Positions 1 through 12,400 of a stretch of 64,000 nt of DNA are shown here, one piece after another. The notes beneath the pieces are model-generated. The model did not search any database. It worked only from the letters and a program-made list of their open reading frames with translations, and was not told the origin of the DNA. The position numbers and the translations under genes were made by a program. Source of the stretch: Pleodorina starrii (Eukaryota > Chlorophyta > Chlorophyceae > Chlamydomonadales > Volvocaceae); NCBI GenBank assembly GCA_030267565.1, contig BRXU01000017.1:1768501-1832500 (forward strand), read 5' to 3'. The stretch's first letter is position 1; every line of letters begins with the position of its first letter.

Positions 1-181
1 ACCCACATCGCATCCGGTCCAGTCCAGTCATGTCATCTCCGGTACCCCTCGGGGGCACCCGCTCGCAACCCACCAGCCACCCCGCCCACACCTCCCTAGC
101 CCTCCCCCAACTCCTTCCCCCCTCCTCCCCTCTCCCCGCCTCCCGCCTCCCCGCCTCCCCGCCTTCCCCCCACCCGCCCAG

Positions 182-1950
182 GCGGCCGCCCCTCCGTGTC
201 CCAGTTCCAGTCCTACCTGCCCTGGTTCCTGGCAGCCAAGCCCAGCGAGCAGTGCGCCAAGGGGGGGCTGGGGGCCTACAGCGATGCACTGCAACGGGCT
301 CGAACCGACGACCCCACCAGCGTGGCGGGGCTGATGCCGGAAACTGCGAACCCGGGTTCAAATCCGGGTTCGGGCGGGCGGGTGGCTGCCTCCAGCTTCC
401 GGACCTACTACCCGCCCCTCAACCGCCAGTCGGACTTCATTGAGGCGCTGCGCCAGGTGGGAGCCGGGTTAGTGTGGGTTAGTGTGGGTTAGTGGGTTGG
501 TGGATGGGTCGGTGGGGGGAAGGGTGGGTGGATGGGTGGGTGTGCAATCCTCTCCTCTCCTCTCCCTTTGTGGACTGCTTCCGTTTCACCCTCTTCACTG
601 TCCTCTCCCCCCTCCTCTCTCCTCCCTCCTCGCACTCACCCCACCATCCCTGCCCGCTCCTCCTTACCTCCACCCCACCCCCCCTCCACCCCACCCCCCC
701 TCCACCCCACCCCCCTCCACCCCACCCCTCCACCCACACCCCCAGTCCCGCTCCTTCGCCGCCGCCGCCTCCCGCGAGCTCCACCTCGACGTATACGCCT
801 ACTCGCTGTTCCACGTCTTCTTCGAGCAGTACCTTTCCGTACTGTACGACACGGCGGCGATGGTGGGCCTGCCGCTGGTGGCGGTTGTGGGCACATGCTG
901 GGTTCTGAGCGGCAGTCTGTGGAGCGCTGGCCTGCTGGCGGGGGTGCTGGTATCACTGCTGGTACACCTGGGGGGAGCAATGATGCTGGCGGGGATACAG
1001 GTGGGGGTGGGGGGGGGCGGGGGAGCACCCACGGTGTGTGTTTGTGTGTGTTTGCGTGTTTGTGTGTGTATGGGGGGGATGAGTGGGAGGGCCGTGGGTG
1101 AGTGGGTGGATAGGCGAGGCGAGCCGCCGGGAGGTATCTCGCTGGGCCGAGGGAGGGCGGGGGGGCGGGGGGGTGGCCGCACCTCCCCACCTCGTCCCCC
1201 ACTACCCACTACCCACTTCCTCCCCCCCCAACAGCTTCGTCTTTATTCCTCCCACCTCCTCCCACCTCCTCCCACCTCCTCCCACCTCCTCCCACCTCCT
1301 CCCACCTCCTCCCACCTCCTCGCTGCGGTATCTGCTCTCTTACTCCTCGCAACCCTCCCACCCCATCTTGGTGCCTGGCGGCTGCACCCAGTGTGTGTAC
1401 CAACGTCGCATTGCACTCCTTACACTCCTATCCCTCCTCTCCGCATCCCCGCTCCACCCGCACACCCCACACACCCCGCACCCCACCCCAGGTCAACGCC
1501 GTGTCGCTAGTGAACCTGGCCATGGCCCTGGGCATAGCGGTGGAGTTCTGCGCCCACATCATGCACGCATACCTGGTCGCAACACCGCCTCCACCTCCCC
1601 CAGCCCCGCCGTCCACACTCGCCGCGTCAGCGGCGAGCGCCGCAGCCGCCGCTGCGGCGTCCCGCGCCGCTCGCTCCCGCGCCGCGCTCGTGTCTGTGGG
1701 TTCCTCCGTGCTCAGCGGTGTGACGCTGACGAAGCTCGTGGGGGTGGCGGTACTGGCGTTCGCGCGCACCCAGATCTTCGAGGTGTACTACTTCCGGTTG
1801 TATCTGGCGCTGGTGCTGGCGGGGGCGGCGCACGGACTGGTGCTGCTGCCGGTGCTGCTGGCGCTGGCGGGGCCGCCGCCGTGGGGGCGGGGGCGGGAGC
1901 GCCGCGGCGGCGACGGGGGCGGCGGCAGCGGCGGCGGCGGCGTTCAGTGA
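182..1950 (+). CDS. NPC1: Niemann-Pick C1-type sterol transporter, C-terminal part (5' end outside window)
   Basis: Three exons are visible: 182-456, 746-1000 and 1492-1950 (stop 1948-1950). The first enters with one base carried from an exon outside the window; the next two joins are phase 0. The product matches the NPC1 C-terminus: a luminal loop with LPWFL, CAKGG and ASSFRTY, then FFEQYL, then the last membrane bundle with [15 protein letters not shown] and [13 protein letters not shown]1 moves cholesterol-type sterols across late endosomal or vacuolar membranes. Two clade-specific insertions are visible: about 20 residues before the ASSFRTY motif, and a Pro/Ala-rich stretch of about 35 residues after the VEFC helix, where plant and animal proteins have a short loop. 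The tail after the last helix is Arg/Gly-rich. Family assignment is secure; only the 5' part is missing. Confidence 0.92.
1251..1320 (+). repeat. 10-bp minisatellite (CCCACCTCCT) x7 in an NPC1 intron
   Basis: Seven perfect head-to-tail copies of a 10-base pyrimidine-rich unit lie in the intron between the second and third visible NPC1 exons. The array is purine-only on the minus strand apart from the thymines pairing with A, so it could form a triplex or slip during replication. No coding role. Confidence 0.9.
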
Positions 1951-4011
1951 TGGTCGGAGTGACGCGCCGGAGGGACGTAGGCGACCGAGAACCCAGGGCG
2001 GGGGGGTCAGGTTGATGCGAGGAACGAGGGCAGGCGGGGTTGTGGGCTGGGCGTTGATGGGCTGGTTTGCGTTGGTGTTGGTAAGTTGGTAGGGGCGGCA
2101 GGGATGGCAGGAGGAGCCGGCGGGTGGTTGTGGTTGTGGGTGGGAGGAAGTGGCGGCGGTGGCGGCAGAAAACACGCCGGCAGCGTCTGGGGCTGAGCAG
2201 TGGGGCTGAGGCTGAGGCTGAGGCTGGTTTGCGTTTTGCAGAAAAGAGGAGGCTGCGGTAACGTGCGGTAACGTTTTTATTTACCCCCCCCCCCCCCCCA
2301 CGCCGGGTGTTCGATGGCGCCTGCGTCCTGTCTGGGTGGGTGAGTCGTGCGGCTCTGCTCTGCTCTGGGTGCGCTCCCCTGTTGCCCGTCAGGTCGTCTC
2401 CGCTGCATTGCACCAAGGGCCAACTGGCCCGCTGGCTGCTCCCCTCCCTCCCTCCCATTGGGCCCATTGTAACCGCAACACAACCCGGGGCAGGACGCCG
2501 GCGCTGTCAGCGCCTTTTAGCCGCGACCAACGAGGCACACGACGACGAGGGGCAACGGCCCTCCCACGCGCAAGCGTGAGGGGGGGAGAGAGGTGTACCA
2601 AATGAGCAGCCGTGGGGGCTGATGGCGGCTGCGGCTGCTGCTTCTGCCACTGCGGCCGCGGGGCAGCTCCCGCAGTGCCGTTTCTAGTCGGGGCCTCGGG
2701 GGTAATCAAAACGGCCCGGAACGGGGGGTGAAGGTCGAGGGCTGTGAGTGAGCCCCGGTGCGGCGCCCCGTGCAGTCCAGGCATCGAATGAGGGAGTTGA
2801 CCACCAGCAGACTACTACAGCGGACCCCGCCCGAGGATCGCCGCTGGGCGCATGTGCCCGCAACATTGACATTGACACTGCCGCGGCCGCTGCAGCCCCG
2901 AGGTGGCACTTGACGTGACGTACATCGAGCAGAGCTTAGGAGCAACAAGTGATTCTCCCAGGGCCGAGGAGCGCACTGCTGGATCCGGGCGCGGTTGCAC
3001 TTGAGGGCCCGTTCCCTGGGACCAAGTGCTCTTGACCACTAGGGGTCTGCCGACTGCAGGCCCGTGGGATTGGGCACGTGAGGCCCTGCGATCGACGCAA
3101 GATCCTGTACGACAACCCTCTCTTCAAAACGCGCACCCTAACGACGCCGCACGCGGCTTGCGTGGCCAAGCTGCAAGTCAAGAGGGAAACACCGCCCAAA
3201 GGCCACTTCCCTCCATGAACCGACCCATGGGACACACGGTTTGCGGCAGGGTTGGGTTTGAGGTAGCTCTCCAGGATCATGAGCACGCACGCAAGAACCC
3301 GACGAAGGGGCGCCTCGGATGCATGTCCATAAACAGCCAGGTTGTCTTGCCCACGACCGAGAAAACTCCCGCCATGCCGGAGGGACATCCAAAGGAACGT
3401 GTCGTCAGGCTGCTTGTATAGACGTGACTTAGCTACTGTTGAAACATTCCCAATGACCTAAGCGCAAAATAACGACGCAACAATCACCAAAACGACCTTC
3501 ATGTCTGAACGAATCCCATCGCGAACGCGCCCCCCATAAAGGGCAGCAAAAGGAGGGAATTTCTGAACCCGTATGGATAATCGTGATGAGCCATTGATTA
3601 AAGCTGGAATTTCCACCAGTCGCGGTGGGTCGACCATGGGAAACAAACAAATAATTACAACGTATCTTCTTACAACATAAAAACGGTCGTTCAGGCTGCA
3701 CCCATTCGTGTTGTACGTAATGAGTAGTCAGGTACCAGCAGCTCGGCATCAGCAAGCGCATCATGGAGTTTGGTGCAGGCAGTCCGCGCGTGAGCCCTGC
3801 TATACCCAGGCTTGGTGTTCCATGTTATGTTCACAGACAATACTGCTGACTGGAGCTCAATCCGAGCGCCCCAGACGCTGCAATCGGGCACCGCTTGGGT
3901 ACGGACGCAGGGCCCTCGATCAGTCGTACTTTATCGTCTTCAATATGGGACAGCGCTTCTGCAGCGAGAAGCCCTGTCACCTGCAAACGGTTAGCAGCGT
4001 CACTGAACAAA
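1951..4011. other. NPC1 3'UTR and intergenic region up to PSBP1
   Basis: About 2.06 kb without a supported gene. The first half is probably NPC1 3'UTR, ending near a TGTAA signal at 2468-2472. From about 3430 base composition becomes clearly more AT-rich; this part probably carries the PSBP1 promoter and 5'UTR. A run of C (about 2284-2299) and a short stretch near 2826-2910 resembling 40,665-40,730 are the only notable elements. Open frames here look random. Confidence 0.6.
2468..2472 (+). terminator. TGTAA poly(A) signal, probable NPC1 end
   Basis: TGTAA is the usual volvocine polyadenylation signal. It lies about 520 bases after the NPC1 stop codon and is the first good candidate on this strand. 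Confidence 0.55.
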
Positions 4012-5487
4012 ATGGCGACCGCTCTGTGCAACAAGGCCTTCGCTGCCGCCCCTGTGGCCCGCCCGGCGTCGCGCCGCTCGGCTGTCGTCGTTCGCGCTCA
4101 GGCTCAGGATGTGGTACGTTCGCTATCGAGACATTCTCAAGCCAATTAGGTTAATTGTATTGAGTCTTAAGGATCAGGAAGATCGCGCAGCTAGGAGGAT
4201 ATTAGTGCCCGGAGCTGCTCGGGCAATGGCAGGACCAGGATAAGAATATCGCTCTGCCGCTTGTCGCCGCAGAGCCGCCGCGCTGCTCTGGGCGCCCTGG
4301 CTGGTGTTGCCGCTCTGGTCTCCAACGCCAACCCGTCGAGCGCCGCTTTCGGTGACTCGGCTAACGTGTTCGGCAAGGTGACCAACAAGTCGGGCTTCGT
4401 GTCCTACGCTGGCGATGGCTTCGCTCTGCTGCTGCCCAGCAAGTGGAACCCCAGCAAGGAGAACGACTTCCCGGGCGTGACCCTGCGGTGAGCTCGCTGG
4501 TCGCGGTCGCGAGGGTGGGCAAGCATAATATCCCAATCCACAGCCCCATCCGCAGCTTCCAGAATGATTCAACCTCATCAGATTTTAATGTTAATAAATG
4601 GATCTCATCAGATGTTTTTAGATCTCCGGATGTCGGCACGACGTCGTCTTGCGTCCCGATCTTGTGTTCAGCATTGCTTACTCCAAAGCGTTCGTGATGG
4701 TCCTCTCCTTTGTGCCCTCACAGCTACGAGGACAACTTCGATGCCGTGAACAACCTGGTCGTCCTTGCCCAGCCCACGGACAAGAAGTCCATTGAGGAGT
4801 ATGGCAGCCAGGACAAGTTCCTGGAGTCCGTCTCCTACCTGCTGGGCCGCCAGGCGTACTCTGGTAAGCTGTCGCTTTGATCCCTGTCCGATTAGCTGTG
4901 GATGATTGGGAAGGCGTGGTCTCTAACCCGACCTGTTCGGTGCCACTCTTGCAGGCGAGACCCAGTCGGAGGGTGGCTTCGCCCCCAACCGCGTGTCCGC
5001 TGCCTCCCTGCTGGACGTGTACGCTGACACCGACAAGAAGGGCAAGACGTACTACAAGTACGAGCTGCTGGTCCGCACCGGTAGGTGTCCCCCGGATCCA
5101 CCATTGCATCTTCTCGGATACCACACAAGCTTCCGCATTGGAGGACGGAGGCCCCCCGGCTTCCGGCTTCTGTTCCTCTGTTGCTGGGGTTTGTGTTCCT
5201 TCGTTGCTGGTATTTGAGATTTCAGGGCGTATTCCCTTCCAGTTCCCAATGGTCATGGTGTCGCCGTTTCTTACTGCCCTCTCTCCCGCTCACTTTTCCT
5301 TGCCCACCCACCGCCACGACCACCCTCAGCCGATGGCGATGAGGGCGGCCGCCACCAGCTGATCGCCGCCACCGTTGGCAGCGACAACAAGCTGTACATC
5401 CTGAAGGTCCAGGTCGGCGACAAGCGCTGGTTCAAGGGTGTCAAGAAGGAGGCCATGGGCGTCTTCGACTCCTTCACCGTTGTCTAA
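4012..5487 (+). CDS. PSBP1: Oxygen-evolving enhancer protein 2, PsbP of photosystem II
   Basis: Exons 4012-4113, 4273-4487, 4724-4863, 4955-5080 and 5330-5487 join to 741 nt (246 aa). The N-terminus is a chloroplast transit peptide (Ala, Arg and Ser rich, residues 1-34). A twin-arginine thylakoid signal follows, starting [11 protein letters not shown], with a likely cleavage before [11 protein letters not shown]. The mature part carries the PsbP motifs [26 protein letters not shown] and [11 protein letters not shown]. PsbP docks on the lumenal face of photosystem II and helps retain calcium and chloride at the manganese cluster. Length and sequence closely follow the Chlamydomonas protein as I recall it. 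All splice phases agree. The start is the first ATG and lies directly before the transit peptide. It converges with REV1. Confidence 0.97.
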
Positions 5488-6469
5488 ATGCACAGTCAAA
5501 GACTGTCCCCGACAGCAGCAGCCGTGGTGCTGAACGCCTAGCCCACATCAGCTTTCGCTTGCCACAAACAATGGCGGAGGAACGCTGGTCGCGGCTGGAG
5601 CCATGGCTGATGGTTTCGGGGGTCGGATGATTGGGAGGGGCGAGTGCGTGTGTGCTGCAGCGTGTATCGCGTGCTCGTGCTCTGCCAAGTACCTGGCGAA
5701 CTTCATCCCCTGTGCACCGGTGACGCTGACGCCCCCGGATGACAGTGCGTTTGTCTGTGTGCGGAGCGGGAGCGAAGGGTGTGATGTTGTTGGCTGGGGG
5801 GCCTAAGCGAGGTCTTGATGGACCGAGCTGGGTCTTTCGAAGCGGATCAAGAGGTCGGGCGAAGTGGAGCGATGATCGAGGCGGGAGTTGTTCCAGAGAA
5901 GAGTTTTTGCTTGCTTGGGGCCATGTGCCGATCGCAGCTGGCCGGATGGGGTGATGAGCCATTTTGCATTTGCAGGCAAAATGCGGCGGTGCGCACGGCA
6001 GGTTTGCGCCTCCGGGTGCCGAGCTTGTGTACAGTTTTGCGGTGGTCTCTATCATGCCTCCGACGGCGATGCCTCACATGGGGCATGTAACATAATGGAG
6101 AAGAAAATCCATGACGTGAAAACCAGTCTACTGAGTCTCAAGGTCCCGCTTGGGCCTAGCCCCGCACACTCACGCATGTCGTCATCCACAGGCCCGCGGC
6201 AAGCTGGCAACACTCTACCTAACAGATTTCGCGCGTCAACTGTCCGTGCTCAGCAGCGGTATCGTCTGCGGCAGAGAGCAAACCCTACAAGAACATGTCA
6301 GTCGGGGTGGGGAAGAAAGGCTTAACCCCGCGACGGGGATATTGTGAGAGAGGAAGTAGACATGGCCATCTGCAAGCAGTTGCCCTTCCAGCCGGGATCG
6401 CAGATAGGTAGGGTCACTGCCTCGACTGTCGTGAGAGCCGGTGCTGCGCAAGTCCTTGGAGCGATGGCG
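5488..6469. other. Convergent 3' region between PSBP1 and REV1
   Basis: About 980 bases between the two converging stop codons. It holds the PSBP1 3'UTR, ending at the TGTAA at 6086-6090, and the REV1 3'UTR on the other strand. No gene-like frame is present. Confidence 0.7.
6086..6090 (+). terminator. TGTAA poly(A) signal of PSBP1
   Basis: Canonical volvocine signal about 600 bases after the PSBP1 stop and the only good candidate in the interval on this strand. A 3'UTR of this length is normal for nuclear photosystem genes of these algae. Confidence 0.75.
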
Positions 6470-9400
6470 TTACAATTTCAGCAGGAAGCCGTACTTCTGC
6501 AGCACGTGCTCCCGTACAGCCCGAACGGCCCGCTGGGCGTGCGCCCACACCCGCTGCCGCCCGGACCCTGCCCCGGCTCCATCAGCACCTCTGACTCCTC
6601 CTCCTCCTCCTCGCGCTCCTCCGCCCGGCCCCCCCACCAGCCGCATCACCCGCCTCAACAGCGCCACCACCGCCTCCAGATCGTGGTCCTGACGAATGGC
6701 CCACAGCGCCAGAGACATGAACGTCACCCGCAGCCGCAACTCAAAACCCCCACCTTCGCATTCGGCCCCTCGTCCGCCACCGCCGCTGCCTTCGCCGTCG
6801 ACCGAATCGCCGTCGCCCTCCCGGCCATCGCCCGGGTGCCCCTCGCCGCCGCGCCCCTCACCACCACCAAGGCCCGGGCCCTCCTCCCCCCCGCGCTGCC
6901 GCTGCCCCCCGCCGCCGCCGCCGCCGCGGCCGCTGCCCCCCGCCGCCGCCGCCTCCTCGCAGGCGCTGCGAATGGCGGCGAGGAACGCCCGCCGCACCTC
7001 CTCCGCCGCATCCGCATCCGCCGCAGCAAACATGTGAACCGCAGCCGCTTCCAGGCGCTGCTGCGGTCCCGCGCTGTCCGGCAGCGCCGCCACCGCCATC
7101 ACCTCCAACACGTCCGGAGTGCCCCCGTGTGACGAGTCCTCGGCTGCCCCCCGAGCCAGGGCCGCGGCCGGCGGTCCCGCCGATGGTCCCGCCGCCAAGC
7201 CGCGCTGCTGCGCAACGGCACGATCCGCCCTGGACTGCGGTATCGCCGCCGCTGCACCCGCCGCGGCGGTGCCCGTGTGAACATGCGGCTGCTGCTGCTG
7301 CTGCCGCTGTACGACACGAGCGCCACCCCGTGCCGCTGCCGGTATCTCTACCGCTGCCGCCGCCGCTGCCGGGCCTGCGTTGCGCCCTCCCTGCAGTGCG
7401 GCGGTTATCTCGCTGCGAAGCTCCGCCGGCAGCTCGTCCAGTACGGCAAGGTCCACGTCAGCCATGCTCGTCGGCATGGCCCCCGCCCCCGCCGCCGCCG
7501 CCGCCGCCGGTGCCGCCGCCGGCGCATGCGGCCGCGACGGCCCGGCCCTGGCCGCCGCCGCCGCGTCGTCCCCCGCCACTGCCTCTGCCTCCGCCTGCAC
7601 GGACCGGCCGCCCCCCGCCGTGTCCCGCTGAGGTCCGCGGGGCTGCGGCTCCCGCTCCAGGTCCGCCTCCCGTCTCCCATTGGCGAGCCCGTCCCCACCA
7701 CCGCCGTCGCCGTCGCCGCCACCGACCCAGGCCCTGCCAGACGCAGCGCCGCCGCCCTCGCTGGCCATACCCCGGCCCGGCACCGGCAGCGGCAGCGGTC
7801 CATGTCCGTGACGCCCGTCCTGCGCTGGCGCTTGGTGCGCTGACGGCGGCGGGGCGGCGGTGGGGCCGCCGCGGGCGCGCTTGATGGGCCGAGACGGGCC
7901 CGGAACGGGCGCAGGAGCGGGGCGGCCCCTGGCCCCTGGCGCCGCAGCCAGGAGACCTGCGAACAGGAACGTGGGCAGGCTCCGTGTTACGGACGGTACG
8001 GCACTGGCGGTACGGTACCCTGCACTCCTGTCTTGGCATTTCCCGTTGCCGATGCAAAATGTGTAACGCCGTGACAACCATCTGCCGTTGTGCCGTACTA
8101 TACCCAAAGCACTCACCGTACTCGCGCTCCACCTCCCGCCGCACATCCGGCGGCAGCTCCGCGAGCACCGACCGATCGATCTGGGCCGCCGTCACCGCCG
8201 CCGCCGCCGCTGCGCCCTGGCCCCGAGCCCCAGCTCCGCTGCCGCTGCCGCCACTCCTTCCCCGCCCGCCGCCTCCGCGGCCTCCACTCGACCCGCCTGC
8301 GCCTCGGGCCCTGCCGCCGCGACCACGACCTGCTCCGCCGCCGCCGCTGCCCCCGCCGACCCCCGCCGCCGCCGCCGGTCTCAGGAACGCAGCCGGCCAG
8401 CGGGCCACCGCCGCCGCCGCTGCCGCGCTCCCCGAGGCGGCGGCGGAGGTGCTCGCAGCCGGGCCCCTCATCGTGGAGTCGGAGTGGGCAGGACGAGCCG
8501 CTGCCGCCGTCGGCACCCTTGGTACGACAACAGCCGCAGCACCCGCCGTCTCGCCTCCCTCTTCCAAAAGCTCCGGAACCCTTTGGTCGCCCCCGGGGCC
8601 ACCGCCGCCAGCGGCGGCGGCGGCGGCGGCGCCGCCGCCGTCCCACACATCGTCCTCCTCCTCCTCATCATCGTCCAAATCGATGGACAGGTCGATGGAC
8701 TCAACGCCGCCACCGCGCACCATCGCGCCGCCGCCGCCGCCACTGGCGGCCGAGATGCCGGGGCCGCCGCCGCCGGCGGAGGCGGTCGAGGTCGCCGGCA
8801 CCTGGCGCAGGCCTGCCCGCGTCGCCGCGGCCGTGGGGACGGCGAAGGCGGATCCGGCGCCATGGGTGCCGGAAGCGGCGGGCCGGGCGGCCGGTGGCGG
8901 TGCCGGGGCGGGTGCGGGTGGCGGCAGGTGCGGGTGGGCTACGGCGCTGCGGCCGCCCGCGGTGGTCCGCTGTGCTCCTGTTCCTCCGGCAGCGGACACA
9001 CAAGCAACGGGTGCTGCTCGGTGCGGCTGCTGCTGCTGCTGCTGCTGCTGCCTGGTTTGTCGGGAGGGTGCAGGTGCTGCGCCACAGCCACCAGTAGGAC
9101 CCTCGCCCGCCCCCTCGCCCTCCGCCGCCTCCGCCGCAGGCGCTGCCAATGCTGTCGCTGACGAGGCAGCCGCAGGAGCCGCAGCTGCAGCTGCACTTAC
9201 ACCGGCTGGGACCGGATGCTGCGGCGCCGCCGCCACTGCGCGCGGCTGGGCCGCAGCTGTCACCGGGGCCTTCTCACGCCGCTCCCAGGCCCCTTCCACC
9301 GTCAAGCCGGCCTCGCCGCCGCCGCTGCCCAATGCTGCTGCTGCTGCGGCGGCGGCGGCTGGTGGCTGCGACAGCAGCGCAGCGAAGACGGGGTGCAGCC

Positions 9401-12400
9401 GCGGCCGCGGCCGGCTCCTGCCCGCCCCCGCCGCCGTCCCCGAAGGCCCCGCTGCCATCGCTGCCGCCACCGCCGCTCCGGGCGCTGCTGCTGCGCTCCC
9501 CGGCTGAGGCTGCGGCTGTGGCTGTGGCTGCAAGTGGCCCGGCTCCTGATCTGCCTCGTCTGCAGCGTCACCCGCAGCGGCAGCGGCAGCACCAGCACCA
9601 GCTGCCGGGAGCGAGGTCAGGCGGATGGGTGCCGCTGTCGCCGTCGCAGCCGTCGGCCCTGCCGAGCGCTGCTGCTGCTGCTGCTCCTGCTGCTGCGGCG
9701 GCGGTGCCTGTTGTCGCTGCCGTTCCCATACGGATACGGGGGACCACTCATTGTACATGGAGGCGTACCAGCTGGGAACATCCACCACACCCGCACCCGC
9801 ACCCGCACCCGCACCAGTACCCGCACCAGCACCTGTACCCGCCGGCGAGGGGGAGGGAGAGGGCGAGGGCGACCGAGCCGGGGAGACAGCGGCAGCCGAC
9901 GGGCCGGCGCCGGGTGGTGGTGGTCGGGCGGTGCTCGGGCGCGGCGCTCCGGCTTCGCCCGCGTCGCCGGCGGCCGAGTGGCCTGGGGGCCTGGGAGAGG
10001 GCTGGGGCTGGGGCTGGGGCTTGGAGGGGGTGGTGGGGTCGCCGGGCGGGGAGGCTGCCTGTTGTTGTTGCTGAGCGGCGGCGGCCTTCCGCTGGAAGTA
10101 GGTGGCCCAGGGCGGCGGCTTGGAGGCGTCGAAGGCGGTGCGCGGGGGGGCCTGAGGAGAGGGGCAGCGGCAGGTGGGAGAGGAGGAGAGGACCAGTTGG
10201 GGTCAGTTGGGGTCAGTTGGGGTCAGTTGGGGGCATGAGAGGTGGGAAGCGCGTCCGGCAACGAATCCAGCGGTCGAGGCGGGAGTGGCCCACAGCGAGC
10301 GGAGCGAAGCGGCGTCCAGCTACTGCTGGGGCGCAGGGCAGGTGCCGATTGGAGGTGATCCAACCAACCAACCAACCAAGCAACCAACCAACCAACCAAC
10401 CAACCAACCGCACAAAGTGAGGCGGGCCCGCCAAACCACAGTCCACGTGCAACGAAGCTGGGGAGGTGAGGGGAAAGGGGAAGGGGGGCAACAGCCGCGC
10501 TCCGCCCCGAGGGCGCCTGCCGACGCTCCTGACCTCCTTCACCCCCACGCGCCTCAACACCCCCGCACCCCGCACCCCGCACACAGACACCAGCCGCAGT
10601 CCCATCCTCCTCCTCCTCCTCCATCTCCTCCTCGTGGTATCCTCACCGCCAGTCTGGCCGGTGCGGGTGCTGATGGCCGGGTGGTGTGCGAGGCGGGGTC
10701 GTTGTCCAGTCGGGTCACTGTGATGCCCAGTCCACGGAGCTGCTGGGGGGGTACGGCCAGGGCCCGCAGCAGGACCACCGCCTCGCGACGCAGCTGGGCG
10801 GGGTCGTCCGTGAAGCGACTCAGAGTCACGGAGCTGAGGGGCGGCAGGGAGGGAGGGTTGAGTTTGGAATACGGAAGGCAGCCCTCCCCCTTCCCCTTAA
10901 CTCCCCTGACACACAGAAATCAAGTCCCGTCCTGGTTCCCGATCCGGTCCGATCCGGTCCGGCCCCGCTGCCGCTGCTGCTGCCGCTGCTCACCGGGAGA
11001 TGTTGTCGCAGGCTCCGTGCCCCATGAACTTGGCGGGCTCGGGTGCCCCCTCCTGCCGCCGCTTCAGCTTGAGGACCAGCGACCGCCCGCGGACACCTGC
11101 ACGCACCCCACCCCACCGCACCCCATTCCACCGCACCCCACCGTGGAGGCGCAACGGGATGGATGAGGGCGGAAGGGGGGCCGTTACGTGCAGATAGGGC
11201 AGAAGGGGCGGGATCAGGCGGGACCAGGCGGGGCGGGAGGGGCGGGGCGGGGCAGGAGGGGATGAGGGCAATAGTACTGTCCACATCACTGAAGCGTCTT
11301 GGGCCGCCGCCCGCCCCTTCCTCGGGGTTTCATGTTCATTCCCCCTCCCCTCCAGGCCCAGTCAAGACCCCAAGGAACAACCCCACCCAGCCACCCAGCC
11401 ACCTCCCCAGCCACCCCCCCACCCGCCGTCTTGAGTCGTGCCGCCACCTCCCCCGCCAGCTCCCCCACGAAGCGCTCCGCCTCCGACCAGCCCGCGTCGT
11501 CCGCCTCAAAGCGAATGCCGTAGTTGACCTCCGCACCCACAGACTTGCGGGCCTGAGGGGGCGGCGTGGGGGTGCAGGCGGGGGCCAGAACAGTGAATGG
11601 AAGCCCTTGCTCAGCCCAGTACCCTAGCCCTGCTCTCTTCCCCTCCCCCTCACCCCCTCCCCCGCCCCCTCCCCCCCCCTCACCCCCCTCCCCGGGCCCT
11701 CCCCCCCGCCCCACCTTCGGTGGCTCCACTCGTCGCTCGTCCATTCCGTGTGCATGTGCCCACAGGTCCGCCCCCACCTTGGCCCCCACCTTGTTCATCA
11801 GCTGGGTGCGGGAGGACGACCACACCTGCCGTACGGTGCTGATACCCAGCTCCCCCAACTTGGAGGCGAGGGACCAGCCAACACCTGGAGCGGTGGCGAG
11901 GGGGGGGGGAGGGGGGGAGAGGGGGGGAGGGTGAGGGTGAGGGTGAGGCGGGGGAGGGGTTTCCCAAACACAACAACACACATACACACACATGGGTGCC
12001 TAATTAAGCCCTACCCGGCAGTTCGTCGATGTTGAGGTCGCCCAAGAAGTCCAAGGCCGACCCGCGGGTCACTCGAAACTGGCCGTTGGGCTTGGCGCGC
12101 TTGGTCGCCAGCTTGGCGAGCAGGATGTTGGGCCCTATGCCGGCGCTCGCCGTACACTGCGTCGCCGCCGCGATCTCAGCCCGCAGCGCCGCCGCCAGCC
12201 GCTCGGGATCCGGGCTGCCGGCGCCGCCGCCGCCGTCGCCACCACCGCCGCCGGGGGTGCCACCGCCGGGGGGCCCCAGGCCGGTAACGTCCAGGAAGGC
12301 CTCGTCGCAGGAGACCGGCTGTACGACGGATGTGTACGACATCAGGATGCGGTACACCTGCGGCGGGGACAGTACGGCACCGACACCGGCCTCCTGTCAG

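Noticed and set aside
345..372. A perfect tRNA T-arm-like hairpin (stem CCGGG, loop TTCAAAT) inside the first NPC1 exon.
   Set aside because: No matching acceptor stem, D-arm or anticodon arm at the right distance, and the bases are in frame in a conserved coding exon.
7984..9507. Long + strand frames (507 aa and others) across 7.1-10.2 kb.
   Set aside because: They are antisense shadows of the GC-rich REV1 exons 12 and 13; composition is poly-Ala/Pro/Arg and no domain is present.
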